Part shown: one piece after another, positions 33,547 through 42,369 of the stretch
Layout: each line of letters starts with the position of its first letter
Position numbering within the stretch: the first letter of the stretch is position 1
From: an uncultured Clostridia bacterium
GTDB taxonomy: Bacteria > Bacillota > Clostridia > Christensenellales > Borkfalkiaceae
Assembly (NCBI GenBank): GCA_944368925.1
Contig: CALVXG010000003.1
Location: forward strand, 1-64,000
Direction of reading: 5' to 3'
DNA: 64,000 nucleotides
The notes under the pieces: generated by a model
The model's input: only the letters and a program-made list of their open reading frames with translations
Told to the model about the DNA's origin: nothing
Databases searched by the model: none
Position numbers and translations under genes: made by a program

Positions 33547-34047
33547 TCAGTCGCCGTACTTCGCCAGGATCCCTTCGACTTCTTCCGCGCTCACTTTCCC
33601 GTAAACGTCGTCGTTCACCGTCATGACAGGCGCCAGCCCGCAGCACCCGATACACCGCGTCGCGTCCAGCGAAAATTTCAGATCGTCCGTGCATTGCCCG
33701 CCTTCGATCTTCAACGTGTCGCAGATCTTTTTGTATACGTCTCCCGATCCTTTTACATAACACGCCGTACCGAGACATACCCCGATCTTGTAGCGCCCCT
33801 TCGGAAACAACGAAAACTGCGCGTAAAACGTCGCAACTCCGTACACTTCCGCCAAAGATACCCCCAGTTCGTCCGCTATGATCTGCTGTACCGCTTCGGG
33901 CAGATATCCGTAAATGTCCTGCGCCTTCTGCAACGCTGCGATCATCAAGCCGTTATCGCCGCGCTTCTTCAGCTGCGCAAGCTCCGCCCGCAGCTTCTCT
34001 TCCTGCTCTTTCGTCCCGTTAAACGGCACGTCGATTTTCTTAGCCAA
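33547..34047 (-). CDS. hydC: [2Fe-2S] subunit of the hydrogenase (NuoE-like)
   Basis: 166 residues, complete NuoE/HydC. The cluster ligands are C-x4-C (VCLGTACYVKG) and C-x3-C (RCIGCCGLAP). A helical N-terminus precedes them. It passes electrons between HydB flavin and HydA. First gene of the operon, preceded by a promoter at 34115-34143. Confidence 0.95.
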   Translation of the reverse strand: MAKKIDVPFNGTKEQEEKLRAELAQLKKRGDNGLMIAALQKAQDIYGYLPEAVQQIIADELGVSLAEVYGVATFYAQFSLFPKGRYKIGVCLGTACYVKGSGDVYKKICDTLKIEGGQCTDDLKFSLDATRCIGCCGLAPVMTVNDDVYGKVSAEEVEGILAKYGD

Positions 34048-34114
34048 TGAAACCTACCTCCGATGTGATCGGGCAAAGCGTAGACTTGCCCGTATTATAT
34101 TGTTCAACACTTCT

Positions 34115-34143
34115 ATTCTATCACAATGATAAACATTTTTCAA
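34115..34143 (-). promoter_or_regulatory. Promoter of the hydrogenase operon
   Basis: Minus strand TTGAAA (34143-34138), 17 bp, TAGAAT (34120-34115). A second TATAAT sits at 34099-34094 and a TGTT-C-AACA palindrome at 34101-34109 lies at the predicted start, where a repressor could bind. Confidence 0.6.
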
Positions 34144-34159
34144 TAAATTTTTGAATATA

Positions 34160-34353
34160 TTGACCCTCCCCGTCAAGATTTTTTCTTCTCTCCCCTGCCC
34201 CGAACCCCGCTTGCTTTTCCCGCATTTCTCCGTCTTCCTGCCAAAAAGTGCCCGCATTTGACTTTTTCCGCCGTTTTTTGCAGCGCTTCCGGCGATTCTC
34301 CCCCGTTTTGCCCCCTCTTTTCCCCAGAATCTGCTCCAAAAGATGCCCCGACT
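34160..34353. repeat. Degenerate ~97-bp tandem duplication upstream of the citrate synthase promoter
   Basis: TTGAC-containing blocks recur at 34160, 34258 and 34354 (spacing 98 and 96). Each of the first two ends in CCAAAA-G-TGCCC-like sequence just before the next. Only the last block has a matching -10 element. Confidence 0.55.
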
Positions 34354-34382
34354 TGACTTTTTTGCGCGAATATGGTATAATG
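34354..34382 (+). promoter_or_regulatory. Promoter of citrate synthase
   Basis: TTGACT (34354-34359), 17 bp, TATAAT (34377-34382). Confidence 0.8.
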
Positions 34383-34439
34383 GTTAAAATTTACAACATT
34401 GTGAAGTAAAAACAAAAATATTGCCGCAAGGAGGTTGTC

Positions 34440-35834
34440 ATGGAATATTCCGAAATCCGCGAACACGTTCTGAACAAATATTCAAAGTATTCACAGGACA
34501 TCATGGAGCTCACCAAAATGGCGAGCAAAAGCGACATAATCAATCCCAAGCTCTACGAAAAGTACGACGTAAAGCGCGGACTGCGCGACATCAACGGAAA
34601 CGGGGTCGTCTGCGGTCTGACCGAAATTTCCGAGATCATCGCGTTCGGAAAGGACGCGGACGGAAACAAGATCCCCGCCGACGGCGAGCTGTATTACCGC
34701 GGCGTGAACGTGCGCGAGCTCGTCAAAGGCGCAACGGGCCGCCGCTTCGACTTCGAAGAAGCGACGTACCTCCTCCTGTTCGGACAGCTCCCCACAAAAT
34801 CGCAGCTGGAAAGATTCTGCGAGATCCTGGGCGACTTCCGTACCCTGCCTCCCTCTTTCGTGCGCGATATCATTATGAAAGCGCCCTCCAAAGACATGAT
34901 GAACATGCTCGCACGGTGCGTGCTTTCCCTGTACTCGTACGATTTGAAGGCGGACGACACTTCCAAGAAAAACGTTCTGCGCCAGTCCCTGCAGCTGATC
35001 GCTCAGTTCCCCCTGCTCACCGTTTACAGCCAGAAAGCGTACCAGTACTACCATACGGACGCTTCGCTGTTCATTCACAAACCGCGCAAGGAACTCTCCA
35101 CCGCGGAAAATATCCTGTACATGCTCCGCGAAAACTGCAAATACACCGAACTGGAAGCGGAAGTGCTCGACTTGTGCCTCGTTCTCCACGCCGAACACGG
35201 CGGCGGTAACAATTCCACGTTCACCACGCACGTCGTCACCTCTTCGGGTACGGATACCTATTCGTCCGTCGCGGCGTCCCTCGGCTCCCTCAAAGGCCCC
35301 AAACACGGCGGCGCAAACATCAAAGTATGCGAAATGTTCGACAACATCAAGGAAAACGTGCCCGATTTCAACCGCGGCAAACTCAAAGATTACGTCGCGC
35401 GCATTCTCGATAAGGACGCTTACGACCACTCGGGTCTCGTGTACGGCATGGGGCACGCCGTGTACTCCCTCTCCGACCCGCGCGCCGATATCCTCCGCTC
35501 GTTCGCGGAAAAACTCGCCGAGGAAAAACACATGGAAAAAGAATTCGAAATGCGCAACTACGTCGCGCAGGCCGCCGCGGAACTCATCGCCGAAAAGAGA
35601 AAGATCTATAAGGGCGTCGCCGCCAACGTCGACTTCTACTCGGGGTTCGTCTACGATATGCTCAATCTCCCCCGCGAACTTTATACACCCTTCTTTGCGG
35701 TTTCGCGCATCGCTGGCTGGTCTGCCCACCGCATGGAAGAGATCACCAACGGCGGAAAGATCATCCGCCCCGGCTACCAAGCCGTCGCAAAACGCCGCAA
35801 ATACGTTCCCCTCGAAGAACGCACGGACGATTAA
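34440..35834 (+). CDS. Citrate synthase
   Basis: 464 residues. Condenses acetyl-CoA and oxaloacetate. Catalytic residues lie in LHAEHGGGNNS (histidine), GMGHAVYSLSDPR (histidine) and AANVDFYSGFVYD (aspartate). An extra ~45 N-terminal residues precede the usual start of the fold, as in several clostridial enzymes. AAGGAGG precedes the ATG. It stands alone; with malic enzyme it points to a partial TCA branch serving glutamate synthesis. Confidence 0.95.
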   Translation: MEYSEIREHVLNKYSKYSQDIMELTKMASKSDIINPKLYEKYDVKRGLRDINGNGVVCGLTEISEIIAFGKDADGNKIPADGELYYRGVNVRELVKGATGRRFDFEEATYLLLFGQLPTKSQLERFCEILGDFRTLPPSFVRDIIMKAPSKDMMNMLARCVLSLYSYDLKADDTSKKNVLRQSLQLIAQFPLLTVYSQKAYQYYHTDASLFIHKPRKELSTAENILYMLRENCKYTELEAEVLDLCLVLHAEHGGGNNSTFTTHVVTSSGTDTYSSVAASLGSLKGPKHGGANIKVCEMFDNIKENVPDFNRGKLKDYVARILDKDAYDHSGLVYGMGHAVYSLSDPRADILRSFAEKLAEEKHMEKEFEMRNYVAQAAAELIAEKRKIYKGVAANVDFYSGFVYDMLNLPRELYTPFFAVSRIAGWSAHRMEEITNGGKIIRPGYQAVAKRRKYVPLEERTDD

Positions 35835-35845
35835 ATTCAAAAAAA

Positions 35846-35880
35846 CAGCGGCCGTCTGCAAAAATTGCAGATGGCCGCTG
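35846..35880 (+). terminator. First terminator after citrate synthase
   Basis: 16-bp stem with one G-T pair (35846-35861 with 35865-35880), followed by ACCGTTTTT. Confidence 0.75.
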
Positions 35881-35889
35881 ACCGTTTTT

Positions 35890-35936
35890 AAGGGCGAGGC
35901 GCGCAAAGACCTTTGCGCGCCTCGCCCTTTCTTTTT
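35890..35936 (+). terminator. Second terminator after citrate synthase
   Basis: 19-bp perfect stem (35890-35908 with 35911-35929) followed by TCTTTTTG. Confidence 0.8.
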
Positions 35937-36057
35937 GTCTTTTTCAGGGTTTTCGTCCGTAATTTTTAAAGACGTTCCCCTTTTTTCCTTACTGCGGCAA
36001 ATTTTCCACGCCTTCGCCGCACGGCATTTTGAAGCGCGGCCCTTTGGTTTGTTTTGA

Positions 36058-36972
36058 TCAGGAAAGAAGTTTTTCCAGCAATGCCCACACAAGCGCGAGT
36101 ACCGCAAGTCCTGCCACCGTGACCGCGGCGGCGACCGCTTTTTTCCACAGAGCGGCCGATCTTTGCTTTTTGCTCTCGATGCTGCGCACCCGATCGCGGA
36201 TAAGGGAGTTTACGTCCTGCGGCAGAACACCCGAAAGCGGCCGTCCGAAATTCATCTCGAAATCGGGACAGCGCAATAAAAATTCCAGATCGCGTGCGGG
36301 ATCGTACTCTTTGTCCGCGGCGCAGTGCGCCGCGATCAGCAGCTCCCACGCGCGCGACTTTGCGGGATAAAACCCGCACATCACCGCCGCATACCGCACC
36401 GCGTCGCCGTACGCCTGCGCTTTCAAAAGCGCGTACCCCTCCGCGATCTCGTCCGCGATCCTTTTGTTTTCCTCACAGGCCGCCGCAATGCGTTCGTAGA
36501 GGCGTTTCTGCTCAAAATCGCCCAGCGCCGTCACGCGTTCGAAATGCTCCGAGGCGCGAAGATCGCCCGCCCAGAACGACAGGGACAGCTCGTCTTTCGC
36601 GCCCTTTTCCGCCAGCAGGCGCAGCCGCTCCGCCGCAAATACCGTGTCGGGAACGCCCTCGAGCACCTCTTCCGCCGCGTTCGCCTTCCCGTCATGCAAC
36701 AGCATGGCCGCCTGTTTTAACTGCGCGTTCAGAAGTCCCGAACCGAAGTCAAACCGATGCAATCCGCCCCCGACTTCCGCCTCCGCAATGTTTTTCTGTT
36801 CCTGCACCGCTTTTTCGAATTCTTCCGTGCTCACGGCGACCGCTTCCGCGCCGTCGATCCGCGCGTCCAGAATCCGCACGACTTTCGCGCCGCAATGTCC
36901 GCAGACAAACGCGTCGCCCTGCCGTTCGAGCGGCGCGCCGCAATTCCTGCAGTTCATCTGTACAAATGGCAT
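36058..36972 (-). CDS. Zinc-ribbon protein with helical repeat region and C-terminal membrane anchor
   Basis: 304 residues. The first ~35 hold a zinc ribbon (CRNCGAPL, CGHCGAKV). Residues ~75-240 are helical and TPR-like (LLHDGKANAAEEVLEG, YALLKAQAYGDAVRYAA). One transmembrane helix lies at the C-terminus (~278-300), giving a tail-anchored topology. AAGGGG precedes the ATG. It is 20 bp downstream of the 36993 gene, so the two probably work together. No family name recognised. Confidence 0.7.
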   Translation of the reverse strand: MPFVQMNCRNCGAPLERQGDAFVCGHCGAKVVRILDARIDGAEAVAVSTEEFEKAVQEQKNIAEAEVGGGLHRFDFGSGLLNAQLKQAAMLLHDGKANAAEEVLEGVPDTVFAAERLRLLAEKGAKDELSLSFWAGDLRASEHFERVTALGDFEQKRLYERIAAACEENKRIADEIAEGYALLKAQAYGDAVRYAAVMCGFYPAKSRAWELLIAAHCAADKEYDPARDLEFLLRCPDFEMNFGRPLSGVLPQDVNSLIRDRVRSIESKKQRSAALWKKAVAAAVTVAGLAVLALVWALLEKLLS

Positions 36973-36992
36973 TTTTCATATCCCCTTGCGTT

Positions 36993-38333
36993 TCACTTGC
37001 CGTTTACGGCAAAAATCTCCGCCGCTTTGTCCGCGCTCCCGCGCGCCGCACCCAAAAGTCCGAATTCGCGCTCCAATGCGGGTACCGAAAGGAGGGGCGA
37101 AAGCTCTGCCGAAAGGTCGTACGCCTCCGCCAGCGGAAACTGCGGCGGGGCCGTCCGCTCCGCGGCATAATACCCGCGCGCCGTCTTGCGGACAAACTCC
37201 GAAAGCAGGGCCGCCGAAACGTACATCTTCTGCCTGCTCTCCGAAAAAATATGTACGCGCGCAAAGCTCTCTTCCGCGCCCGGCACGCGGACGTTGCCGA
37301 ATACCTTTTCGGAAGGCACGCCCGTTTCCATCACCGCGCGGCGTATCCGCCCCGCATAGTCGGGCACGTAAAAGGGCCGCGGCCGCGCTTTTGCCCAGAA
37401 CGAAAGGTACCGCTCCGCGCAGAAGCGCAAGACGGCATACGCGCTTTTTGTTTTGTTTTGCGGCATACGTCCGTTTAAAAATTCAACCATTCCCCTGCAC
37501 GCAAAAGGCGGAAATTTTCCGCGGACAAGATCTCCCAGCGCAGAGGCATAAAAGAGCGCAAACAAAGTCTCTTCCTCTTTTGTCCCGCACTCTCCCGCCG
37601 CTTCCACGATCTTCTCCAAAGGGGAAAGATCGTACCGCCTGTCCGAAAAAAGGGCGTCCGTGCGCAACTCTTCCGCACAAAGAGCGTAAAGCGAGGTTTC
37701 GGCGAGCGCCTGCCCGAACCTGTGCCGCATGCAATTTCCGCTTAAAAGCACGAAGTCCGGAAAGCGCAGCGGATACCCCGCAAACGGAGCGGGCGCTTCC
37801 CGCCCGAAACACCCTTCCGCCGAAGGCGCGTCGGGTACGGCTATGCTCACGCCGCCTCGCACCGTTGCAAAAAAACGGGCGGCAAAGATCGCCGCACTCC
37901 CGTATCCGACCGCCGCACGCACTTCGTCGGGCATCGAAAAAAGCCCCGTCCAGTCGTCCTTTATGCACACGCACAGGGGCGCAAATCCTTGCAGACTGCG
38001 CAAAATATACTCCGCCGACGCCTGCTTTTCTTTCTCCGAATACACAAACACCGCGCGGCACCCCGCAGGAATGCACGCCCGCAGAAGCGGAGCAAGCTCC
38101 GCTTCTGCGGGTATTATTTTCGTTTCGGCGCCAAAAGCGCACACCTCTTTTTCCACATCTTTCAAAAGCGATCTCATCCGCTGACTCCGGAATCTCTTCC
38201 CGCACCGTTCGATTTCTCTTCTTTCGTGTTTCGTAAAAAGGTCTGCCGCCCTGTCGGCGGATAAAACGCCGCCTGTTAAAACGCCGCCGAAAATATCGGA
38301 TACCCCGCCCGCAAGTATTGCGCCGACGGGCAT
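36993..38333 (-). CDS. Divergent protein of the glycerol-1-phosphate dehydrogenase/dehydroquinate synthase fold
   Basis: 446 residues. The middle part RAAVGYGSAAIFAARFFA, then VSIAVPDAPSAEGCFG, matches the nucleotide-binding VGxGsxxDxxKxxA and vPTApSxDGxxS segments of sn-glycerol-1-phosphate dehydrogenases. The residues that normally bind the metal and lysine are replaced (SAAIFAAR instead of a D..K pattern; RHRFGQALAE where GDxxAK is expected). An N-terminal glycine-rich part and a ~150-residue helical C-terminus complete it. It is probably not a working dehydrogenase of the usual kind. No ribosome binding site is visible. Confidence 0.55.
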   Translation of the reverse strand: MPVGAILAGGVSDIFGGVLTGGVLSADRAADLFTKHERREIERCGKRFRSQRMRSLLKDVEKEVCAFGAETKIIPAEAELAPLLRACIPAGCRAVFVYSEKEKQASAEYILRSLQGFAPLCVCIKDDWTGLFSMPDEVRAAVGYGSAAIFAARFFATVRGGVSIAVPDAPSAEGCFGREAPAPFAGYPLRFPDFVLLSGNCMRHRFGQALAETSLYALCAEELRTDALFSDRRYDLSPLEKIVEAAGECGTKEEETLFALFYASALGDLVRGKFPPFACRGMVEFLNGRMPQNKTKSAYAVLRFCAERYLSFWAKARPRPFYVPDYAGRIRRAVMETGVPSEKVFGNVRVPGAEESFARVHIFSESRQKMYVSAALLSEFVRKTARGYYAAERTAPPQFPLAEAYDLSAELSPLLSVPALEREFGLLGAARGSADKAAEIFAVNGK

Positions 38334-38381
38334 TATTTTTGCGCCGTTCGGCGCCGCAAACGTGCAAATGCGCGTTCTTTT

Positions 38382-39446
38382 TCAGTTTTTCAAAAGATCG
38401 TCCAATGCGGCGAGAAGCGCGTCGTTTTCGGACGCAGACCCCACCGTGATCCTGTTAAAATCGGAAATGCGCGGTTTTTCGAAGTGCCGCACCAGCACTC
38501 CGCGCTCGCGCAGGGCGAGATAAATTTCCTTTCCGTCCTTCACGGCGTGCTTTGCAAACACGAAATTCGCCCTGGACGGCAAAACCGTGAACCCGCGCAG
38601 AGGAAGTTCCCGTTCCAGGCGCTCCCGCTCGGAAATGACGAGCGCATTTTTCTCCGCGTAATACGCCGCGTCCGAAATTGCCGCCGCGCATACCGCCTGG
38701 CACACCCCGTCCACGGGATACGAATTGAAACTGTCGCGGCAGCGCTCCAAGCCCGAAATCAGCGCCTTGTCGCCGATCGCGTACCCGCAGCGGATCCCCG
38801 CCAGCGAATATCCCTTGGAAAAAGTCTTCACGACCAAAAGATTGCCGTATTTTTCGGTGAGCGGCACCGCACTTTCCCCGAAAAAGGGCATATAAGCCTC
38901 GTCTACGATCACGATGCGGTCGTTCTTCGCAACAAACGCTTCCATTTCGGACAAGGGAATCCCCATTCCGGTCGGCGCGTTCGGGTTCGCCAATACGACG
39001 CCCTGCGCTTCCGCCGCCGCCAGTTTGGAAAGATCCAGCGTGAAATCTTCTTCCAGCGGCACGATATGCGTCGGAATGTTAAAGAAATCGCAAAAAACGG
39101 GGTAAAAACTGTACGTTATGTCCGCAAACGCAACACCTTTTCCGTCGGGATCGAAAAACGCGGGAAAACAGAACGCCAATATTTCGTCGCTCCCGTTTCC
39201 GCAAAACACATTCTCCTCCCGCACGCCCTCCGCCGCCGCAATGGCCTTGCGAAGGCCGTCCATGCGCAGGGGCGGATACAGCTTCAACGCTGAAAAATCA
39301 TATTCGCGATACGCCCGAAGCGCGTTCGGGCTGGGCGGATACGGATTCTCGTTCGTATTGAGTTTGACATACTTCCTGTCCGCAGGCTGTTCTCCTGCCG
39401 TGTACGGGATGATCTCCCGCGCCTTTTTGCTCAAATAATTCTTCAT
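38382..39446 (-). CDS. hisC: Histidinol-phosphate aminotransferase family enzyme
   Basis: 354 residues from MKNYLSKKAREIIPY with AGGTGCG upstream. PLP aminotransferase of HisC type: NTNENPYPPSP at the start, ANPNAPTGMGIPL, DEAYMPF, and the PLP lysine in KTFSKGYSLAGIRCG. No other his genes are nearby, so a role in another aminotransfer (for example aromatic amino acids) is possible. It follows the PHP gene by 134 bp. Confidence 0.85.
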   Translation of the reverse strand: MKNYLSKKAREIIPYTAGEQPADRKYVKLNTNENPYPPSPNALRAYREYDFSALKLYPPLRMDGLRKAIAAAEGVREENVFCGNGSDEILAFCFPAFFDPDGKGVAFADITYSFYPVFCDFFNIPTHIVPLEEDFTLDLSKLAAAEAQGVVLANPNAPTGMGIPLSEMEAFVAKNDRIVIVDEAYMPFFGESAVPLTEKYGNLLVVKTFSKGYSLAGIRCGYAIGDKALISGLERCRDSFNSYPVDGVCQAVCAAAISDAAYYAEKNALVISERERLERELPLRGFTVLPSRANFVFAKHAVKDGKEIYLALRERGVLVRHFEKPRISDFNRITVGSASENDALLAALDDLLKN

Positions 39447-39579
39447 ACGCGCACCTGTTTTTTCTTGTTGTTTTATCATACTGTTTTTTGAATAAAATGT
39501 CAAGCGGCGCGCGCTTTTTCAAGCGCGCGCCGACCGTTTTCGACAAAACTCCCCCGTTTTTTCACGTCCGTTCCACTTT

Positions 39580-40287
39580 TTATTCTTCTTTTGCTCCGCC
39601 GCCCGCGCACATTCTTTTCAGCGCCTGGAAGACGCCGTGCACGGAACACGTGTCCGCTTCCAAAAAATGCTCCGCTTCGGAAATATCCCACAGATAATGC
39701 GCGTCGGAATTTGTAATATACGGCAGGCCGAGGCGGGGATCTTCCTTGCTTTCCACCAGCCGAAACCCCAGCGAAAAATCGAACGCACCCAAAACGCCGA
39801 TCAGTCCGTTCGCCTGCTTGTCGACATGCGCAGGCACGGGAATTCCGCCCAATTCTTCCACGAGCTTTGCAGCCTCTTCCACCGAAACGCCCGAACTTAC
39901 GATCAGAAGATCTTCCGCCTCCCCGATCGGCTCGTCGTTTTCGTCCATAATCTGCTGCTTTCCGAAAATCTCCCGCTTGTTCCGTATTTTCAGACGCGTA
40001 TTTTCCAGCCGCTGCTCCAGCTTTTCCAGCTGTTCATACTTTTCAAAGAGACAGAGAATGTGGATATCCTCGCTCGTGGTAAGCTCCATGGCGGGAAGAA
40101 CGATCAGGCCGTTCCGCTTTCCCGCCGCCATCACGGCGGGCACGTTGCGCCCCGTGTTGTGGTCGGCCACCGCGATCGCGTGAAGTCCCTTGATCAGCGC
40201 CATGTTTACGATATTGTTCGGCGTACTGTCGTCGTCGCCGCAAGGGCTCAGGCACGAATGAATATGAAAATCATAATACAGTTTCAT
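39580..40287 (-). CDS. PHP-domain phosphoesterase
   Basis: 235 residues. Metal-binding motifs of the PHP superfamily are complete: DFHIHSCLSP, AVADHNTG, PAMELTT, PAHVDK and NSDAHYL. An inserted coiled-coil stretch (~85-115, YEQLEKLEQRLENTRLKIR) is typical of the subfamily found beside sensory hydrogenase genes. Last gene of that cassette; GAGGGGGGG precedes the ATG. The substrate is unknown: a phosphoester or nucleotide signal. Confidence 0.87.
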   Translation of the reverse strand: MKLYYDFHIHSCLSPCGDDDSTPNNIVNMALIKGLHAIAVADHNTGRNVPAVMAAGKRNGLIVLPAMELTTSEDIHILCLFEKYEQLEKLEQRLENTRLKIRNKREIFGKQQIMDENDEPIGEAEDLLIVSSGVSVEEAAKLVEELGGIPVPAHVDKQANGLIGVLGAFDFSLGFRLVESKEDPRLGLPYITNSDAHYLWDISEAEHFLEADTCSVHGVFQALKRMCAGGGAKEE

Positions 40288-40340
40288 TCCGCCCCCCCTC
40301 TTTTTCTCCTCCGTTTTATAACGCTTCGCCGCAAAAAACG

Positions 40341-40670
40341 CTATACGTTACACAATTTTACGACCTTTTTGCAAGCCTCGAAAACATTTTCGTTTGCGCC
40401 CAGCACCCAAAGTTTCAGCTCCTGCGCCTTTTTGTAAAACGCCTCGTCCGGCTCCGTTCCCTCGCACAGCACGATGCAGGCGCAGTCGATCAACGTGGCG
40501 ACCGCCGCCACGTTGACGTTGTTCATGACCGTCAGCCAGCAACAGGAATCGGGCGCACGCGAAATAATGTTGCTCAAAAAATCTCCGCAATAACCGCTTT
40601 CTACGGCGCGGTCTTCCCCGCGGCAAAAGACGGCAAAGCCGCTCTTTTCCGCAAATTCGGAAACCGTCAT
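40341..40670 (-). CDS. DRTGG-like domain protein (second of two)
   Basis: 109 residues from MTVSEFAEKSGFAVFC. It has the same layout as the 42370 protein: an N-terminal FAEKS helix, a central strand-helix WLTVMNNVNVAAVATLIDCACIV, GTEPDE and a C-terminal LKLWVLGANENVFEACKKV. DRTGG domains bind ligands in regulators and kinases. It overlaps the end of the sensory hydrogenase gene (ATGA). The cysteine count (six) is unusual for such a small domain. Confidence 0.75.
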   Translation of the reverse strand: MTVSEFAEKSGFAVFCRGEDRAVESGYCGDFLSNIISRAPDSCCWLTVMNNVNVAAVATLIDCACIVLCEGTEPDEAFYKKAQELKLWVLGANENVFEACKKVVKLCNV

Positions 40671-41899
40671 TTTCGTTCCTCCAATTTTACGCAATCGAGT
40701 ACGCCGCCGCTGAGCACGACGTCCTCCGCGTGGCAGCGGCAGGTCGGCGCGCCGCACGCGCCGCAATCGATGCCCGGCAGTTTCTTCAGATATTCTTCCA
40801 CCTGCATCAGCTTCTGCATCGCCGTGAACCGATCGGAATCCAACCGGAAAGAGGTGGAAGGCTCCGGCGCTTTGTCCCAGATAAAAAAGCTCTCGTCCAA
40901 ACCGTAATCTTTCATCGTCGCGGGCGGAATTTTCAGCTTTTCCGCCAGCTGCCGCATATGATTGCGCGCGATAAACGGGTTTTCTACGTTCAGAACTCCC
41001 CCCACACAGCCGCCGGGACACATGTTCAGCTCCACAAACTCCGCCTCGTCCAGCTTTCCGTCGCTCATTTCCTTCAAAATCCCCAACACGTTGCGGACTC
41101 CCGAACAATGTATGTAATTTCCGAGCCCCAGAGAATTGCTCTCCCCGCCCGAAGAGCCCCAGCCGAGCCCCGAGTATCCGCATCGGCCCAGTTTCCGCGG
41201 GTTTTTGATCTTGTTCATCTTTTCCACGAGGCGAAAATAGACGTCGCTCTGCGACAATACGCCCGATATGTACTTCTCGTTGCTGACTTCTTCCTTGTGC
41301 AGCGAATACACCTTCGCGGGACAGGGCGAAATAAAGAAAATACCGATGTCGTCCGGATGGATCCCCTTTTCCAACGCCTGCTTTTTGGCAAGTTTCGCCG
41401 CAATCTTCGCGGGCGCGTAGACGTTGAGCATATGATCGGCAAGCTCGTGGAATTTCAAAAGGATCAGCTCCGCCACCGCCGGACACGCCGTACTGATCAC
41501 AGGACGGGGAAGATCTTCCGTCTGCATCAGCTTGCGCGTACAATCGGTCACAAGCTCCGCCGCAAGCCCTACCTCGAATACCTCGTCAAAACCAAGCGCC
41601 AGCAAACCTTCGATCACATAATTCGGATCGTCCAGATTGTTGAACTGCCCGAACAGCGAGGGCGACGGGAGCGCGATTTTATAATTGTAACTGGAAACGA
41701 GATCAAAACTGTCGTAGACGGGACGCTTCGCGCCCCCCTTGCAACTGCGCACGCACTCCCCGCAGTTGATACATTTGTCATAGATGATTCTCGCTTTGCC
41801 GTTCTCGATGCGGATCGCTTCCGTCGGACACCTGCGCATACAGGTGATGCAACCGATGCATTTCTCGCTGTCCAAAACGACTGTCTTGAGCGTTGCCAT
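40667..41899 (-). CDS. Sensory-type [FeFe] hydrogenase-like protein
   Basis: 410 residues. Two N-terminal [4Fe-4S] clusters (CIGCITCMRRCP, CINCGECVRSC) precede a complete H-cluster domain whose motifs are TACPAVAEL, SPCPAKVYS and NMCPGGCVGG. These are the variants of group C/D hydrogenases rather than TSCCP. The C-terminal ~40 residues form an extra Fe-S domain (DCGACGAPTCRCHAED). Group C members carry a PAS domain after this; here the protein stops. It has no NuoF/NuoE partners of its own and is surrounded by regulators, so H2 or redox sensing is likelier than turnover (inference). Confidence 0.85.
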   Translation of the reverse strand: MATLKTVVLDSEKCIGCITCMRRCPTEAIRIENGKARIIYDKCINCGECVRSCKGGAKRPVYDSFDLVSSYNYKIALPSPSLFGQFNNLDDPNYVIEGLLALGFDEVFEVGLAAELVTDCTRKLMQTEDLPRPVISTACPAVAELILLKFHELADHMLNVYAPAKIAAKLAKKQALEKGIHPDDIGIFFISPCPAKVYSLHKEEVSNEKYISGVLSQSDVYFRLVEKMNKIKNPRKLGRCGYSGLGWGSSGGESNSLGLGNYIHCSGVRNVLGILKEMSDGKLDEAEFVELNMCPGGCVGGVLNVENPFIARNHMRQLAEKLKIPPATMKDYGLDESFFIWDKAPEPSTSFRLDSDRFTAMQKLMQVEEYLKKLPGIDCGACGAPTCRCHAEDVVLSGGVLDCVKLEERK

Positions 41900-41944
41900 T
41901 CTTTTTCCCCTTACCTGACTTTGTGCATGATTTGCACATTACGT

Positions 41945-42367
41945 TCATTCAAAATTGACGCGAAGAAAGACCGTCGTGCCCACGCCGACCGTGGAATCGA
42001 TCCGCATTTCGTCGCTGTACTTTTTCATGTTCGGAAGGCCCATTCCCGCCCCGAACCCGAGACTGCGTATGCTCTCGGTCGCCGTCGAATACCCCGCTTT
42101 CATCGCAAGCTCGATATTCTCAATCCCCGGCCCGCTGTCCTTTAAATATATGTCCACCCGCTCGGGATAAATCTCCACGACCGCTTTCCCGCCGTGCGCA
42201 TGGATCACCATGTTGATCTCTCCCTCGTACATGGCGATCGCCACCCTGCGCACCGAACCCGGCGCAACTCCCATCTGTTTGAGCGTTCGCTTCACACTCT
42301 CACTCGCATTCCCCGCCGATGAAAAATTTTCACCGTCAACGTCATATTCCAGTCGGATACATTGCAT
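41945..42367 (-). CDS. HATPase (RsbW-like) protein of the sensory cassette
   Basis: 140 residues, a single GHKL domain: N-box YEGEINMVIHAHGG, DSGPGIENIE, GFGAGMGLPNMKKY. It has the size and form of anti-sigma factor kinases such as RsbW/SpoIIAB. It lies between the first DRTGG gene (2 bp away) and the hydrogenase. A substrate or partner is not encoded in an obvious way; no anti-sigma antagonist is seen. Confidence 0.85.
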   Translation of the reverse strand: MQCIRLEYDVDGENFSSAGNASESVKRTLKQMGVAPGSVRRVAIAMYEGEINMVIHAHGGKAVVEIYPERVDIYLKDSGPGIENIELAMKAGYSTATESIRSLGFGAGMGLPNMKKYSDEMRIDSTVGVGTTVFLRVNFE

Positions 42368-42369
42368 GA

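Noticed and set aside
34094-34143. Rex-type operator in front of the hydrogenase operon
   Set aside because: TTGTGA and TGTTCAACA are present but do not form the expected 18-bp Rex palindrome.
34491-36107. A 538-codon minus-strand frame
   Set aside because: Antisense to citrate synthase, whose promoter, start and catalytic residues are clear.
39580-40287. PHP protein as a DNA polymerase exonuclease subunit or histidinol phosphatase paired with hisC
   Set aside because: A histidinol-phosphatase role was considered because hisC follows. The insert and operon with the sensory hydrogenase fit the signalling-cassette subfamily better, and hisC is 134 bp away.
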